Positions 26,801 to 36,366 of a DNA stretch of 64,000 nt are shown one piece after another. The DNA is from Betaproteobacteria bacterium (GTDB lineage: Bacteria; Pseudomonadota; Gammaproteobacteria; Burkholderiales; Burkholderiaceae_D), in NCBI GenBank assembly GCA_025356395.1, contig JANXTA010000009.1:42383-106382 (forward strand), read 5' to 3'. Numbering within the stretch: position 1 is the first letter of the stretch; every line of letters starts with the position of its first letter. The notes under the pieces are model-generated. The model was not told the origin of the DNA, searched no databases, and saw nothing but the letters and a program-made list of their open reading frames with translations. A program made the translations under genes and the position numbers.

Positions 26801-27325
26801 ATCGCTACAGACAAATCGCAGCATCGCTTGAACGGCGAAATTACTGCCCCTGAATTACGCCTGGTCGGTATCAACAATGAACCGCTGGGTGTCGTGAGTC
26901 TGGCCGACGCGGTGCGGATGTCGGAAGAAGCCGAAGTCGATCTGGTCGAGATCGCTCCGCAGGCGGATCCTCCGGTCTGCCGGTTGATGGACTATGGCAA
27001 GTTCAAGTACCAGGAGCAGAAGAAGGCGCATGACGCCCGCCTCAAGCAGAAGATCATTCAGGTCAAGGAAGTGAAGTTCAGGCCGGGTACCGACGATGGG
27101 GATTACCACATCAAGGTGCGCAACCTGACACGCTTCCTTGAAGAAGGTGACAAGACCAAGGTCACATTGCGATTCCGGGGGCGCGAGATGGCCCACCAGG
27201 AGATCGGACTGCGATTGCTGGAGCGCGTGAAGGCGGAACTGGAACCGGTCGGCATCGTCGAGCAGTTCCCGAAGATGGAAGGGCGCCAGATGATCATGGT
27301 CATCGGGCCGAAGAAGAAGAAGTGA
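26801..27325 (+). CDS. infC: Translation initiation factor IF-3, with ATC start codon
   Basis: Binds the 30S subunit and checks start codons (174 residues from ATC). The domains are complete: N-terminal [20 protein letters not shown], the linker [16 protein letters not shown], and the C-terminal [17 protein letters not shown] and [13 protein letters not shown]. No ATG or GTG fits; ATC at 26801 sits 7 nt after GGAGA, and the residues [13 protein letters not shown] then follow as in relatives. A rare start such as ATT or ATC is known for infC in many bacteria and lets IF-3 repress its own synthesis. The TTG at 26828 is the only other option and would lose conserved N-terminal residues. Confidence 0.95.
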   Translation: MATDKSQHRLNGEITAPELRLVGINNEPLGVVSLADAVRMSEEAEVDLVEIAPQADPPVCRLMDYGKFKYQEQKKAHDARLKQKIIQVKEVKFRPGTDDGDYHIKVRNLTRFLEEGDKTKVTLRFRGREMAHQEIGLRLLERVKAELEPVGIVEQFPKMEGRQMIMVIGPKKKK

Positions 27326-27336
27326 AGTTCGATGTG

Positions 27337-27357
27337 AGGCGGCTCGCCGCCTTATTT
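27337..27357 (+). terminator. Weak hairpin after infC
   Basis: AGGCGG / CCGCCT with a CTCG loop is followed by TATTT. The 6-bp stem with a broken T run could slow or partly end transcription between infC and rpmI, but is not a strong intrinsic terminator. Confidence 0.35.
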
Positions 27358-27360
27358 CAT

Positions 27361-27434
27361 GTCATCCCGGCGAAGGCCGGGATCTAGTTCGGGTTGACAC
27401 CAAAATTAGGCCCCAGCCTGCGCCGGGGTGACAT
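27361..27434. repeat. REP-like imperfect palindromic element
   Basis: Two palindromic halves, GTCATCCCGGCGAAGGCCGGG and CCCCAGCCTGCGCCGGGG, face each other across about 30 bp, and the outer ends (GTCA...TGAC) are inverted. This GTCATCCCGGCGAAGGCCGGGA type of sequence is a widely scattered intergenic palindrome in GC-rich proteobacteria. It sits within the infC-rpmI gap. Confidence 0.6.
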
Positions 27435-27529
27435 AGCAGTGCGACGGTGCATGCCGTCATAACAAGTGTTGTCAGGTTTCAAGCGTCACGTGCCGTGGCC
27501 ACCTTCCGACATCCAACAATGGAGTAGTC

Positions 27530-27727
27530 ATGCCTAAGATGAAGACCAAGAAGAGCGCTGCGAAGCGCTTCGTGGTGCGGGCTGGCGGGACCGTCAAACG
27601 CGGTCAAGCCTTCAAGCGCCACATCCTCACCAAGAAAACCACCAAGACCAAGCGCCAGCTGCGTGGCTCGACGGCCGTTCATGAATCCAACATGAACAGC
27701 GTCCGAGCCATGTTGCCGTACGCCTGA
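27530..27727 (+). CDS. rpmI: 50S ribosomal protein L35
   Basis: Small basic large-subunit protein (65 residues), with the family start [20 protein letters not shown] and the C-terminal basic region ([17 protein letters not shown]). It precedes rplT by 27 bp in the standard infC-rpmI-rplT order. Confidence 0.98.
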   Translation: MPKMKTKKSAAKRFVVRAGGTVKRGQAFKRHILTKKTTKTKRQLRGSTAVHESNMNSVRAMLPYA

Positions 27728-27754
27728 TCCCACACTGACCTTAGGAGAAAACAC

Positions 27755-28129
27755 ATGCCTCGCGTCAAACGTGGAGTCACGGCGCACGCGCGCCACAAGA
27801 AGGTTCTCGACGCTGCCAAGGGTTTCCGCGGCCGTCGCAGTACCGTGTTCCGCATTGCCAAGGAAGCGGTCATGCGCGCCGGGCAATATGCCTATCGCGA
27901 TCGTCGCAACAAGAAGCGCACGTTTCGCGCGTTGTGGATCACGCGCATCAACGCGGCCTGCCGCGAGCACGACATGACGTACAGCGTGTTCATCAACGGC
28001 CTGAAGAAGGCGTCGATCGAACTCGACCGCAAGGTCCTGGCCGACATGGCCGTGATGGACAAGCCGGCGTTTGCGGCAATCGTCACGCAGGTCAAGTCGG
28101 TGGTCGGCGAGTCGGCCCTGATAGCGTAA
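27755..28129 (+). CDS. rplT: 50S ribosomal protein L20
   Basis: Binds 23S rRNA early in 50S assembly (124 residues). Family signature [20 protein letters not shown] with [18 protein letters not shown] and [21 protein letters not shown] strong ribosome-binding site (TTAGGAGAA) precedes it. In enterobacteria L20 represses the rpmI-rplT mRNA; no matching RNA structure was identified here. Confidence 0.98.
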   Translation: MPRVKRGVTAHARHKKVLDAAKGFRGRRSTVFRIAKEAVMRAGQYAYRDRRNKKRTFRALWITRINAACREHDMTYSVFINGLKKASIELDRKVLADMAVMDKPAFAAIVTQVKSVVGESALIA

Positions 28130-28166
28130 GCCGAACGACAAGCCGCGCGAGCGGCACGCATGATGG

Positions 28167-28191
28167 AACGGGGCCGGTGTGAGGCCCCGTT
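28167..28191 (+). terminator. Hairpin in the rplT-pheS gap (attenuator or terminator)
   Basis: AACGGGGCC / GGCCCCGTT, a perfect 9-bp stem with a 7-nt loop, lies 40 bp before pheS. There is no T run (TGCACATG follows), so intrinsic termination would be inefficient. The pheST attenuator position in other bacteria is comparable. Confidence 0.45.
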
Positions 28192-28230
28192 GCACATGCG
28201 GCGCGACATCACACACACAACATTCACACG

Positions 28231-29322
28231 ATGGCCGATCTGATCGCGCCGTACCCCATGGCAGCCGACTCTTCATCGCAGGACCTCGATGCGCTGGTCG
28301 CTGAAGCACGCGCGCGTTTCGCTGCCGCGGCCGACGGCACCGCCCTCGAGAACGAGAAGGCGCGCTTCCTCGGCAAGACCGGCGCGATCACTGAACTGCT
28401 CAAGGGGCTCGGCAAGCTCGATCCCGTCGTGAAGAAGTCCGAGGGCGCCCGCATCAACGTCGCGAAGGCTGCCATCGAGGCATTGCTGACCGCGCGTCGC
28501 GAAGCACTCGCCAACGCGCAGCTCGAAGCGAAGCTCTCGGCCGAAGCCATCGACGTCACCTTGCCCGGCCGAGGCCTTTCGACCGGTGGCATCCATCCGG
28601 TCATGCGCACCTGGCGTCGCATCGAAGAGATCTTCCGTTCGATCGGCTTCGACGTCGCCGACGGTCCCGAGATCGAGACCGACTGGATGAGCTTCACGGC
28701 GTTGAACAATCCTGAGAACCATCCGGCGCGCTCGATGCAGGACACGTTCTACGTCGACATCAACGACGCCGAGGGACGGCCACTGAACCTGCGCCCGCAC
28801 ACGAGTCCGATGCAGGTCCGCTATGCGCGCATGCATGCGGAACGGATGCGTGCCGGCACGTCCGGCATGACCGACATCAAGGTCATCGCGCCGGGTCGTA
28901 CGTACCGCATCGACAGCGACGCGACCCATTCGCCGATGTTCCATCAGGTCGAGGGTCTGTGGCTCGGCGAGAACATTTCGTTCGCGGACCTGAAGGGTGT
29001 GTACACGGCCTTCCTCAACGCGTTCTTCGAGACTGATGCGCTGTCGGTTCGCTTCCGGCCTTCGTACTTCCCGTTCACGGAACCGTCGGCCGAAATCGAC
29101 ATGCGCTTCGAGACGGGTCCGCTTGCTGGGCGCTGGCTCGAGATCTCGGGCTCGGGGCAGGTCCATCCGAGCGTGGTCGCCAACTTCGGGCTCGATCCGC
29201 AACGGCATATCGGCTTCGCGTTCGGCAGCGGCATCGAGCGCCTCGCGATGCTGCGCTATGGCATCGACGACCTTCGCCTGTTCTACGAAGGCGACCTGCG
29301 CTTCCTCGAACAATTCCAATGA
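28231..29322 (+). CDS. pheS: Phenylalanine--tRNA ligase alpha subunit
   Basis: Catalytic subunit of the alpha2-beta2 PheRS (363 residues). The N-terminal coiled-coil arm binds tRNA; the class II core shows [20 protein letters not shown], the motif 2 region [20 protein letters not shown], and motif 3 ([20 protein letters not shown]). Met 10 (28258) is a possible alternative start, because no ribosome-binding site is clear before either ATG. Confidence 0.97.
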   Translation: MADLIAPYPMAADSSSQDLDALVAEARARFAAAADGTALENEKARFLGKTGAITELLKGLGKLDPVVKKSEGARINVAKAAIEALLTARREALANAQLEAKLSAEAIDVTLPGRGLSTGGIHPVMRTWRRIEEIFRSIGFDVADGPEIETDWMSFTALNNPENHPARSMQDTFYVDINDAEGRPLNLRPHTSPMQVRYARMHAERMRAGTSGMTDIKVIAPGRTYRIDSDATHSPMFHQVEGLWLGENISFADLKGVYTAFLNAFFETDALSVRFRPSYFPFTEPSAEIDMRFETGPLAGRWLEISGSGQVHPSVVANFGLDPQRHIGFAFGSGIERLAMLRYGIDDLRLFYEGDLRFLEQFQ

Positions 29323-29381
29323 CCCGTCGTGGGCATGGCGAATCGCGCTTTGCCCGCAACCGTTCGCACCGGCGCTGACTC

Positions 29382-31823
29382 ATGCAACTCTCGGAATCCT
29401 GGCTGCGCAGCTTCGTCGATCCCGCTCTGACGACCGACCAGCTCGCGCACGAACTGACGATGCGCGGCCTCGAGGTGGAGGACGTGCACCCGGTGGCACC
29501 ACCGTTCACCGGCATCGTCGTCGGCGAAGTGATCGAGGTCGCGAAGCATCCCAACGCCGACCGGCTGTCGGTCTGCAAGGTGCTCGTCGGGTCCGGTGCG
29601 ACTCCGTTGAACATCGTATGCGGCGCGCCCAATGTCGCGGTCGGCATCAAGGTGCCGTGCGCGCTGATCGGTGCCGTGCTGCCGCCGCCCAAGGAAGGCG
29701 ACGACCCGTTCGAGATCAAGAGCGCCACGATGCGCGGCGTCGCGTCGGAAGGGATGCTGTGCTCGGCACGCGAGCTGAAGCTGTCCGACGATCACGCGGG
29801 ACTGCTGATCCTGTCGAACGATGTGCAGGTCGGTGCGCCGATCCGTGAAGTCCTCGATCTCGACGATCACGTGTTCACGCTGAAGCTGACACCCAACAAG
29901 GGCGACTGCCTGTCGACGCTGGGCGTCGCGCGCGAGGTCGCTGCGCTGTCCGGCACGCCGTTGGCCGAACCCGTTTACCCACCTGTCGCTGCGAATACCG
30001 ACGAGATCTTGCCGGTCGCCATCGAGGCGCCCGATCTCTGTGGCCGCTTCTCGGGTCGCATCGTGCGCGGACTGAATGCGCGCGCGGCCACACCCGCTTG
30101 GATGAAGGACCGTCTCGCGCGCGGCGGTCAGCGCAGCGTGTCCGCCCTCGTCGACATCTCCAACTACGTGATGCTCGAGGTCGGTCGTCCCACGCACGTG
30201 TTCGATCTCGCGAAGATCCACGGCTGCCTGTCGGTGCGCTGGGCACGGGACGGCGAGACGCTCAAGCTGCTCAATGGCGACACGGTCACGCTCGCGAAGG
30301 ACGTCGGCGTGATCGCCGATGACCACGCGATCGAGAGCCTCGCCGGCATCATGGGCGGCGACGCGACGGCGGTCTCGCTGGACACGACGGACATCTATCT
30401 TGAGGCGGCCTTCTGGTGGCCCGACGCCGTGCGTGGACGCGCGCGTCGCTACGGCTTCTCGACCGATGCCGCGCATCGTTTCGAGCGCGGCGTCGATCCG
30501 TCGACGACCGTCGCGCACATCGAGCACATCACCCGGCTGCTGATCGACATCTGCGGCAACGAAGCGACGCAGGTCGGTCCCATCGACGACCACGTCGTCA
30601 ACGTCCCTGAGCACAAGGTCGTGCGCATGCGCGTCGCGCGCGCGAACCAGGTGATCGGCTTGATGATCCCGGCCGACGAGATGGCCACGATCTTCGCCAG
30701 CTTCGGGTTCGAATTCGAGCGTGAAGGCAATGGCGATGCCGAGACCTTCGTGGTCCGTGCCCCGACCTACCGCTTCGACATCGAGATCGAGGAAGACCTG
30801 ATCGAGGAAGTGGCGCGAGGCCACGGCTTCGAGAAGATCCCCGCGCACCTGCCGGTGGCGCGGCATCGCATGCAGGCGCAGCCCGAGGCACGCCGCAACC
30901 TGCATGCGCTGGCCGATGTGCTGGCCGCGCGCGATTACCGCGAGGCGATCAACTACAGCTTTGTCGAGGCCGAATGGGAGCGCGACTTCGCCGGCAACGA
31001 CACGCCGATCCGCCTGTTGAACCCAATCGCGGCGCCGCTCGCGGTGATGCGTTCGTCGCTGATCGGCAGCCTCGTGGCGAACGTCCGCTTCAACGCGAAC
31101 CGCAAGGCGACGCGCGTGCGGATCTTCGAGATCGCGAAGGTCTACCTGCGCGACGCGTCCGTGGGCGACGGTCCGCGCAGCGTCGCAGGGATCGCACAGC
31201 CGCTGCAGGTCGCGGCCATCGCCTGGGGCGGTCAGGCCAGCGAACAGTGGGGTCTCGCGGATCGTGCGGTCGACTACTTCGACATGAAGGCGGACGTCGA
31301 GGCGCTGTTCGCGGGACTCGGACCCGATGCGAATCCGACCTTCACGGCGGCGCCCCATCCGGCGCTGCATCCGGGGCGCAGCGCGCGCATCGAGAGTCGT
31401 GGACGCGTCGTCGGATTCATCGGCGAGCTCCATCCGCGATGGTCGCAACGCTACGAGCTGACGTCGTCGCCGATCGTCTTCGAAGTGGCTGCAGACGCGT
31501 TGATGGAGGCGTCGTTGCCGACCATCGAAGCGGTGTCGCGCTTCCCGACGGTGGTCCGCGATCTGGCCTTCGTAGTCGACGCCGCGCTGCCGGTCGGGCG
31601 TGTGTTCGAAGCCATCGAAGCGGCCCAGGAAAGCATCGTTCGGGACGTGAGGCTTTTTGATCAATACCGCGGCAAAGGCTTGAATGAAAACGAAAAGAGC
31701 CTTGCCTTCCGATTCTGGTTGCAAGATACTCATCAGACCCTCGACGAAACGACGATCGAGGCTGCTACAGCCAACATCGTTGCGGCTCTCGGCAAAAGTG
31801 TCAGCGCGCGATTGCGTCAATGA
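29382..31823 (+). CDS. pheT: Phenylalanine--tRNA ligase beta subunit
   Basis: Non-catalytic but editing- and tRNA-binding subunit (813 residues). Order: N-terminal tRNA-binding OB fold ([33 protein letters not shown]), B3/B4 editing domain ([22 protein letters not shown]), B5 domain, class II-like core ([20 protein letters not shown]) and the C-terminal ferredoxin-like anticodon-binding domain ([16 protein letters not shown]). Separated from pheS by 59 bp. Confidence 0.97.
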   Translation: MQLSESWLRSFVDPALTTDQLAHELTMRGLEVEDVHPVAPPFTGIVVGEVIEVAKHPNADRLSVCKVLVGSGATPLNIVCGAPNVAVGIKVPCALIGAVLPPPKEGDDPFEIKSATMRGVASEGMLCSARELKLSDDHAGLLILSNDVQVGAPIREVLDLDDHVFTLKLTPNKGDCLSTLGVAREVAALSGTPLAEPVYPPVAANTDEILPVAIEAPDLCGRFSGRIVRGLNARAATPAWMKDRLARGGQRSVSALVDISNYVMLEVGRPTHVFDLAKIHGCLSVRWARDGETLKLLNGDTVTLAKDVGVIADDHAIESLAGIMGGDATAVSLDTTDIYLEAAFWWPDAVRGRARRYGFSTDAAHRFERGVDPSTTVAHIEHITRLLIDICGNEATQVGPIDDHVVNVPEHKVVRMRVARANQVIGLMIPADEMATIFASFGFEFEREGNGDAETFVVRAPTYRFDIEIEEDLIEEVARGHGFEKIPAHLPVARHRMQAQPEARRNLHALADVLAARDYREAINYSFVEAEWERDFAGNDTPIRLLNPIAAPLAVMRSSLIGSLVANVRFNANRKATRVRIFEIAKVYLRDASVGDGPRSVAGIAQPLQVAAIAWGGQASEQWGLADRAVDYFDMKADVEALFAGLGPDANPTFTAAPHPALHPGRSARIESRGRVVGFIGELHPRWSQRYELTSSPIVFEVAADALMEASLPTIEAVSRFPTVVRDLAFVVDAALPVGRVFEAIEAAQESIVRDVRLFDQYRGKGLNENEKSLAFRFWLQDTHQTLDETTIEAATANIVAALGKSVSARLRQ

Positions 31824-31954
31824 CCAGGCCAATGAGCCACCGGATCGACGGTCACCCCGAGATGCCGAACCGTCAGCGCCTCCCGTTCCAGGTGCCGCTC
31901 GTTCGCGACCCGATTTCGTACTGATTGCCCGCTGCCGGGAGAATCCTTCGCATC

Positions 31955-32344
31955 ATGCTGCCCACGTCGATTCCTCTCGCGAAAGCACGACGCGCCTCTG
32001 CGGTTGCAGCGACGTTGACCAAGGCCGAGCTCGCGGAGCTGCTGTTCGAACGCGTCGGGCTCAACAAGCGGGAAGCGAAGGACATGGTCGACACGTTCTT
32101 CGAGGAGATACGCTTCGCGCTGCAGCGGGGCGACAGCGTGAAGCTGTCCGGCTTCGGCAATTTCCAGTTGCGTGACAAGCCGCAGCGCCCCGGCCGCAAT
32201 CCCAAGACCGGTGAGGCCATTCCCATCACCGCCCGCCGTGTCGTGACGTTCCACGCCAGTCAGAAGCTCAAGGCGATCGTCGAAGGCGACGACGGCGACA
32301 AGGGCGACGGCGAAGACGTGTCCGCCGAGCAACGCGCTGCCTGA
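31955..32344 (+). CDS. ihfA: Integration host factor alpha subunit
   Basis: DNA-bending nucleoid protein that pairs with IhfB (129 residues). It has the HU/IHF core: [32 protein letters not shown], the beta-arm [22 protein letters not shown] with the intercalating Pro, and [16 protein letters not shown]. About 20 extra residues precede the core and an acidic tail follows it. The start at 31955 has a GGGAGA 12 nt upstream. Its usual position after pheT is kept. IHF often helps sigma-54 promoters such as the one at 61.4 kb. Confidence 0.95.
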   Translation: MLPTSIPLAKARRASAVAATLTKAELAELLFERVGLNKREAKDMVDTFFEEIRFALQRGDSVKLSGFGNFQLRDKPQRPGRNPKTGEAIPITARRVVTFHASQKLKAIVEGDDGDKGDGEDVSAEQRAA

Positions 32345-32402
32345 CCGCACTCGGTCCACTAGGTCGAGCTGACCCATCTGACGGCGACGACCGGACCCGC
32401 AC

Positions 32403-32870
32403 GTGCTCAAAGCCGACCTCCAGTTGCAGCCGCTGCCGCCCATCCCGGCGAAGCGCTATTTCACGATCGGCGAGGTCAGCGAACTGTGCGGCGTCAAGCC
32501 GCACGTGCTGCGCTACTGGGAGCAGGAGTTCACGCAACTCAAGCCCGTCAAGCGCCGGGGCAACCGGCGCTACTACCAGCATCACGAAGTCCTGCTGATC
32601 CGCCGCATCCGCGAATTGCTCTACGAGCAGGGCTTCACGATCAGCGGCGCGCGCAACCGGCTGGACTCGCGCGGCGACTCGAAGCCGATGGCTGCCAGCG
32701 TCTTGGATTTCGATGGCGGCGAGGCCCCTGCTGTCTGGCGCAACGGGCATGTGGATGGCGCTGCATCGGCTGACGACGAGACGCGCGTTCGCAGGGATGG
32801 TGGTGCCGCGCTCGACGTATCCGGCCTTCGGACCGAGCTGCTCGAAATCGCCGCGCTGCTGCGTGGATAG
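32403..32870 (+). CDS. MerR-family transcriptional regulator
   Basis: A 155-residue regulator starting at GTG. The N-terminal winged helix is clear ([27 protein letters not shown], then [22 protein letters not shown]). The C-terminal part lacks metal-binding cysteines and has no known sensor. This MerR-type gene sits after ihfA and before tRNA-Pro in many betaproteobacteria and gammaproteobacteria; its targets are unknown. Confidence 0.9.
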   Translation: MLKADLQLQPLPPIPAKRYFTIGEVSELCGVKPHVLRYWEQEFTQLKPVKRRGNRRYYQHHEVLLIRRIRELLYEQGFTISGARNRLDSRGDSKPMAASVLDFDGGEAPAVWRNGHVDGAASADDETRVRRDGGAALDVSGLRTELLEIAALLRG

Positions 32871-32876
32871 TCGCGT

Positions 32877-32909
32877 AACGGGCGCTGTATAAAACGGGCG
32901 CTGTATAAT
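32877..32909 (+). promoter_or_regulatory. Tandem duplicated promoter segment before tRNA-Pro
   Basis: A perfect 16-bp unit (AACGGGCGCTGTATAA) is repeated twice without spacer (32877-32892, 32893-32908). The second copy completes TATAAT at 32904-32909, 9 bp before the tRNA; the first gives TATAAA. No clear -35 is seen, but the second box is well placed as the tRNA-Pro -10. Confidence 0.6.
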
Positions 32910-32918
32910 TGTGTAATT

Positions 32919-32995
<77 letters not shown>

Positions 32996-33102
32996 GAACA
33001 ACCACATGAAACCGCACGAGACGTCGTCTCATCCCTCGCGTCATGGTCATCGTTCGATGACCGGCCATCCGGTTCCGGGTCGCGACGCAGCGGCTTTCTC
33101 CC

Positions 33103-33657
33103 ATGAGTGAAGCGCCCGATTGGGTCTTGTCCGCGCGGGCGCACTGGTGCTGGCGCGGCAAGGACCGTCCGCCGTTCGCCGTCGCTCCCGGCCCCGGTCA
33201 GGAATCGGTGTGGGACTACCCGCGACCGCCCGCCATCGTCGAAGACCTGCGCGAGATCGTCGTCGTGTGGGGCGACTCCGAGGTCGTGCGCACGCGTGAT
33301 GCGGTTCGCGTCCTCGAGACCGGCCATCCACCCAGCTTCTATCTGCCGCTGAAAGACGTGGTGCCCGGCTTCCTGAGGCCGGCCGCGGGCTCGTCGATGT
33401 GCGAGTGGAAAGGCCCGGCTCGCTACTGGACGCTCGCGGACGGTATGCGCGAACTGCCTGCGGTCGGCTGGAGCTATCCACGGCCGATGGCCGACGCCGA
33501 AGTTCTCGCGGATCGCATCGCTTTCTACCCGTCCACATTGATCTGCCTGGTCGATGGCGCACGCGTCGTGCCGCAGCCAGGCGGTTTCTACGGCGGCTGG
33601 ATCACGCCCGAACTGACGGGGCCGTTCAAGGGCGGCCCGGGTAGCGAGGGCTGGTAG
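33103..33657 (+). CDS. DUF427 domain protein
   Basis: A 184-residue protein made of one DUF427 domain (beta-rich fold, conserved FYLPLKDV, CEWKGPARYW and GWITPELTGPFKG). The function of this family is not established; members occur alone or with oxidoreductases. It ends 1 bp before the start of the SDR gene, indicating co-transcription with it. Confidence 0.88.
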   Translation: MSEAPDWVLSARAHWCWRGKDRPPFAVAPGPGQESVWDYPRPPAIVEDLREIVVVWGDSEVVRTRDAVRVLETGHPPSFYLPLKDVVPGFLRPAAGSSMCEWKGPARYWTLADGMRELPAVGWSYPRPMADAEVLADRIAFYPSTLICLVDGARVVPQPGGFYGGWITPELTGPFKGGPGSEGW

Positions 33658-33658
33658 C

Positions 33659-34354
33659 GTGCTCGCGCTTCCCGACGACTATCGGGCCCTCGTCCTCGGC
33701 GCGTCGGGCGGCATCGGCGCGGCGATGGTCGAACGATTGAAGGGCGATAGTCGTTGCGCATCGGTCGAAGCACTGCATCGTCGCTCACCGGTCGCCATCG
33801 ACTTCGACCACGAGGACAGCATCGCATCGGCAGCAGAGAGCCTGCGTGCCGTCGGACCCTTCCATCTCATCGTCAATGCCGCCGGCCTGCTGCATGCCTC
33901 GGGCTTCATGCCCGAGAAGAAGCTCGGCGATCTGAGCTATGCGCAGATGCTCGAGACCTTCCGCGTCAACACCTTCGGTCCCGCGCTTGTGCTGCGCCAC
34001 TTCGCGCCGCTGCTGGACGCCGACCGATCGGTGATGGCCTTCCTGTCCGCCAAGGTCGGCAGCATCGGGGACAACCGGTTGGGTGGCTGGTACAGCTATC
34101 GCGCGTCGAAGGCGGCGCTCAACATGATCGTGAAGACCGCGGCGATCGAACTCGCACGGATCAGACCCGGCGCCATCGTCGTGGCGATGCATCCGGGGAC
34201 GGTGGACACACGGCTGTCTCGACCGTTTCGCGGTGCGCAGATCGGCAGGCCCGCCGTGATCGCTGCGGCCGAGATGCTCGACGTGCTGGCAAGCCTCTCT
34301 CCAAAGGACAGCGGGTCGTTCGTGGCTTACGACGGCACCCGACTGCCGTGGTGA
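33659..34354 (+). CDS. Short-chain dehydrogenase/reductase (CsgA/C-factor-like)
   Basis: A 231-residue NAD(P)-binding SDR starting at GTG. The cofactor motif GASGGIGAAMVE is at the N-terminus, NAAG follows in the middle (IVNAAGLLHASG), and the catalytic Tyr-Lys pair is in GWYSYRASKAALN with the upstream Ser in FLSAKVGS. Absence of an extra C-terminal lid and the start of the fold without a leading strand resemble C-factor-type SDRs. The substrate is unknown. Its stop overlaps the start of the next gene by one base (TGATG). Confidence 0.88.
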   Translation: MLALPDDYRALVLGASGGIGAAMVERLKGDSRCASVEALHRRSPVAIDFDHEDSIASAAESLRAVGPFHLIVNAAGLLHASGFMPEKKLGDLSYAQMLETFRVNTFGPALVLRHFAPLLDADRSVMAFLSAKVGSIGDNRLGGWYSYRASKAALNMIVKTAAIELARIRPGAIVVAMHPGTVDTRLSRPFRGAQIGRPAVIAAAEMLDVLASLSPKDSGSFVAYDGTRLPW

Positions 34355-35172
34355 TGCAGCCCGTCGGTAGCCGTCGTGCCTTGCTGCAGGCATTCGTCCT
34401 CTCGTGCGTCGTGCCCGTTGCCTTCGCGCAGCAGTCGATCGAGCCGGCGCTGGTCACGGCCTTAGCGCCGACTGGCAAGCTGCGCGCGTCGATCAACCTC
34501 GGCAATCCCATCCTCGCGAACAAGGACCGCGCGACGGGTCTGCCCGTGGGCGTATCCGTCGATCTCGCCGATCGACTCGCAGCGCAGCTCGGCGTCGCGC
34601 TCGAGCTGGGCGTGTTCGATGCTGCCGGCAAGGCGGTCGATGCGGTGACGCAGGAAGCGATAGACATCGGCTTCTTCGCGATCGATCCGCTACGCGGCGC
34701 CGGTATCGCCTTCACCGAACCATATCTGCTGATCGAAGGGGCCTATCTCGTGCGGCGCGACTCGCCGATCCGTCTCAATGACGAGGTCGATCGCGACGGA
34801 CTGCGCGTGGTGGTCGGCAAGGGCAGTGCCTACGACCTCTATCTGACACGTGCGCTGAAGCACGCGACGCTGGGGCGTGCACCGACCTCCCCGGCCGTCG
34901 TCGACACCTTCGTCAAGGAACACGCCGACGTGGCAGCGGGCGTGCGACAGCAGCTCGAAGCCGATGCGCAACGCCTCCCCGGCCTGCGGCTGCTTCCGGG
35001 CCGTTTCATCGTCATCGAGCAGGCGTTGGGCGTATCGAAGACGCGGGGTCGTGCAGCGAGCGAGTTCCTTGGCCGCTACATCGAGGAGATGAAGGCGAGC
35101 GGCTTCGTTGCGCGTTCGCTCGAGCGCCACCGGGTCGAGGGCGCGACGGTCGCACCCTCGAAAGCGCCATAG
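34354..35172 (+). CDS. Periplasmic solute-binding protein, family 3
   Basis: A 272-residue SBP_bac_3 protein with a signal peptide (ALLQAFVLSCVVPVAFA before QQS). The core is typical of amino-acid ABC binding proteins: TGKLRASINLGNP, TGLPVGVSVDLADRLAAQLG, AIDIGFFAIDPLRGAGIAFTEPYL and DGLRVVVGKGSAYDLYLTR. No ABC permease or ATPase gene is nearby, so it may serve a transporter encoded elsewhere or act as an orphan receptor. The start ATG overlaps the SDR stop. Confidence 0.87.
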   Translation: MQPVGSRRALLQAFVLSCVVPVAFAQQSIEPALVTALAPTGKLRASINLGNPILANKDRATGLPVGVSVDLADRLAAQLGVALELGVFDAAGKAVDAVTQEAIDIGFFAIDPLRGAGIAFTEPYLLIEGAYLVRRDSPIRLNDEVDRDGLRVVVGKGSAYDLYLTRALKHATLGRAPTSPAVVDTFVKEHADVAAGVRQQLEADAQRLPGLRLLPGRFIVIEQALGVSKTRGRAASEFLGRYIEEMKASGFVARSLERHRVEGATVAPSKAP

Positions 35173-35176
35173 CCCT

Positions 35177-36175
35177 TCAGGCGAGCGCGGTCGAGCCGGC
35201 CATCACGTCAGCCGTGATCTCGTATGAGCGCAGGCGCGCCGCGTGGTCGTGGATCTGCGCGGTCAGCATCAGTTCGTCGGCGCCGGTGCGCTCGATGAAG
35301 GCCCGCAGCGCCGCGTTGACGACGTCCGCGGTGCCGACGGCCGAACACGAGAGCACGCCGGCCAGGAGCGCCTTCTCCTGCGGTCCGATGCGACCCGCGA
35401 ATCCTTCGATGGGGACCGGCAGCGGCGTCGGCCGGCCACTGCGCAGGTTGATAAATGCCTGCTGCATCGACGAGGCGCGATAGACGGCTTCGTCCTGCGT
35501 GTCTGCCGCGAAGACGTTGAAGCCCAGCATCACGTAGGGCTTGGCAAGCTGCTTGGACGGCCGGAACTGCGCGCGATAGACGGCGATGGCGTCCATCATC
35601 TGCGCCGGCGCGAAGTGCGACGCGAACGCGTAGGGCAATCCAAGGGCCGCGGCGAGCTGCGCGCCGAACAGGCTCGATCCGAGGATCCACAACGGTACGT
35701 TCAGGCCTGTGCCGGGTACCGCACGGACCGGCTGCCGCGGCGACGCCGAGAAGTAATCCGCCAGTTCGAGGACGTCCTGCGGAAAGGCATCGGCGTCCGA
35801 ATCGAGGTTGCGACGCATCGCGCGCGCCGTCATCGGATCCGAGCCGGGTGCCCGACCCAGGCCGAGGTCGATGCGACCGGGGTAGAGGGACTCGAGCGTG
35901 CCGAACTGCTCGGCGATCACCAGCGGCGAATGGTTGGGCAGCATGATGCCGCCCGCACCGACCCGGATGGTCGAGGTGCCGCCGGCCACATGCCCGATCA
36001 GCACGGCCGTCGCGGCGCTGGCCACGCCCGGCATGCCGTGATGCTCGGCGAGCCAGTAGCGGTTGTAGCCCCAGCGCTCTGCGTGGCGCGCCAGATCCAG
36101 CGTGTTGCGGAACGACTGCGCGGCGTCGCTGCCCTGGAGAATGGGGGAGAGGTCAAGTACGGAATGGCGAGTCAT
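35177..36175 (-). CDS. LLM-class flavin-dependent oxidoreductase
   Basis: A 332-residue luciferase-like monooxygenase with the bacterial luciferase TIM-barrel pattern: [44 protein letters not shown] and [15 protein letters not shown], all diagnostic of the MsnO8/LLM subgroup that uses reduced flavin from a partner reductase. Substrate is unknown. It is convergent with the solute-binding protein (4 bp apart). Confidence 0.92.
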   Translation of the reverse strand: MTRHSVLDLSPILQGSDAAQSFRNTLDLARHAERWGYNRYWLAEHHGMPGVASAATAVLIGHVAGGTSTIRVGAGGIMLPNHSPLVIAEQFGTLESLYPGRIDLGLGRAPGSDPMTARAMRRNLDSDADAFPQDVLELADYFSASPRQPVRAVPGTGLNVPLWILGSSLFGAQLAAALGLPYAFASHFAPAQMMDAIAVYRAQFRPSKQLAKPYVMLGFNVFAADTQDEAVYRASSMQQAFINLRSGRPTPLPVPIEGFAGRIGPQEKALLAGVLSCSAVGTADVVNAALRAFIERTGADELMLTAQIHDHAARLRSYEITADVMAGSTALA

Positions 36176-36366
36176 ATCAACTAACTGGGGACCGGCGCAG
36201 CAAACGCAACCGGCGTCATTCCGGTGAATTGTCTCAAGCTAGCCTCGATTCGGCCGATATGGCATTAAAGGACCGGTCACCGCTGGCCTCGACGATCGAC
36301 GGATGGATGATCCGCCTCGTCCCCGTAGCGTCGTATCCGGTCCGTTGACACGAAGAGAGAAGCCTG

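Noticed and set aside
29283..31832. Long minus-strand open frame (849 codons) opposite pheT
   Set aside because: Antisense shadow of pheT; composition is Arg/Asp/His-rich as expected of an opposite-strand artefact.
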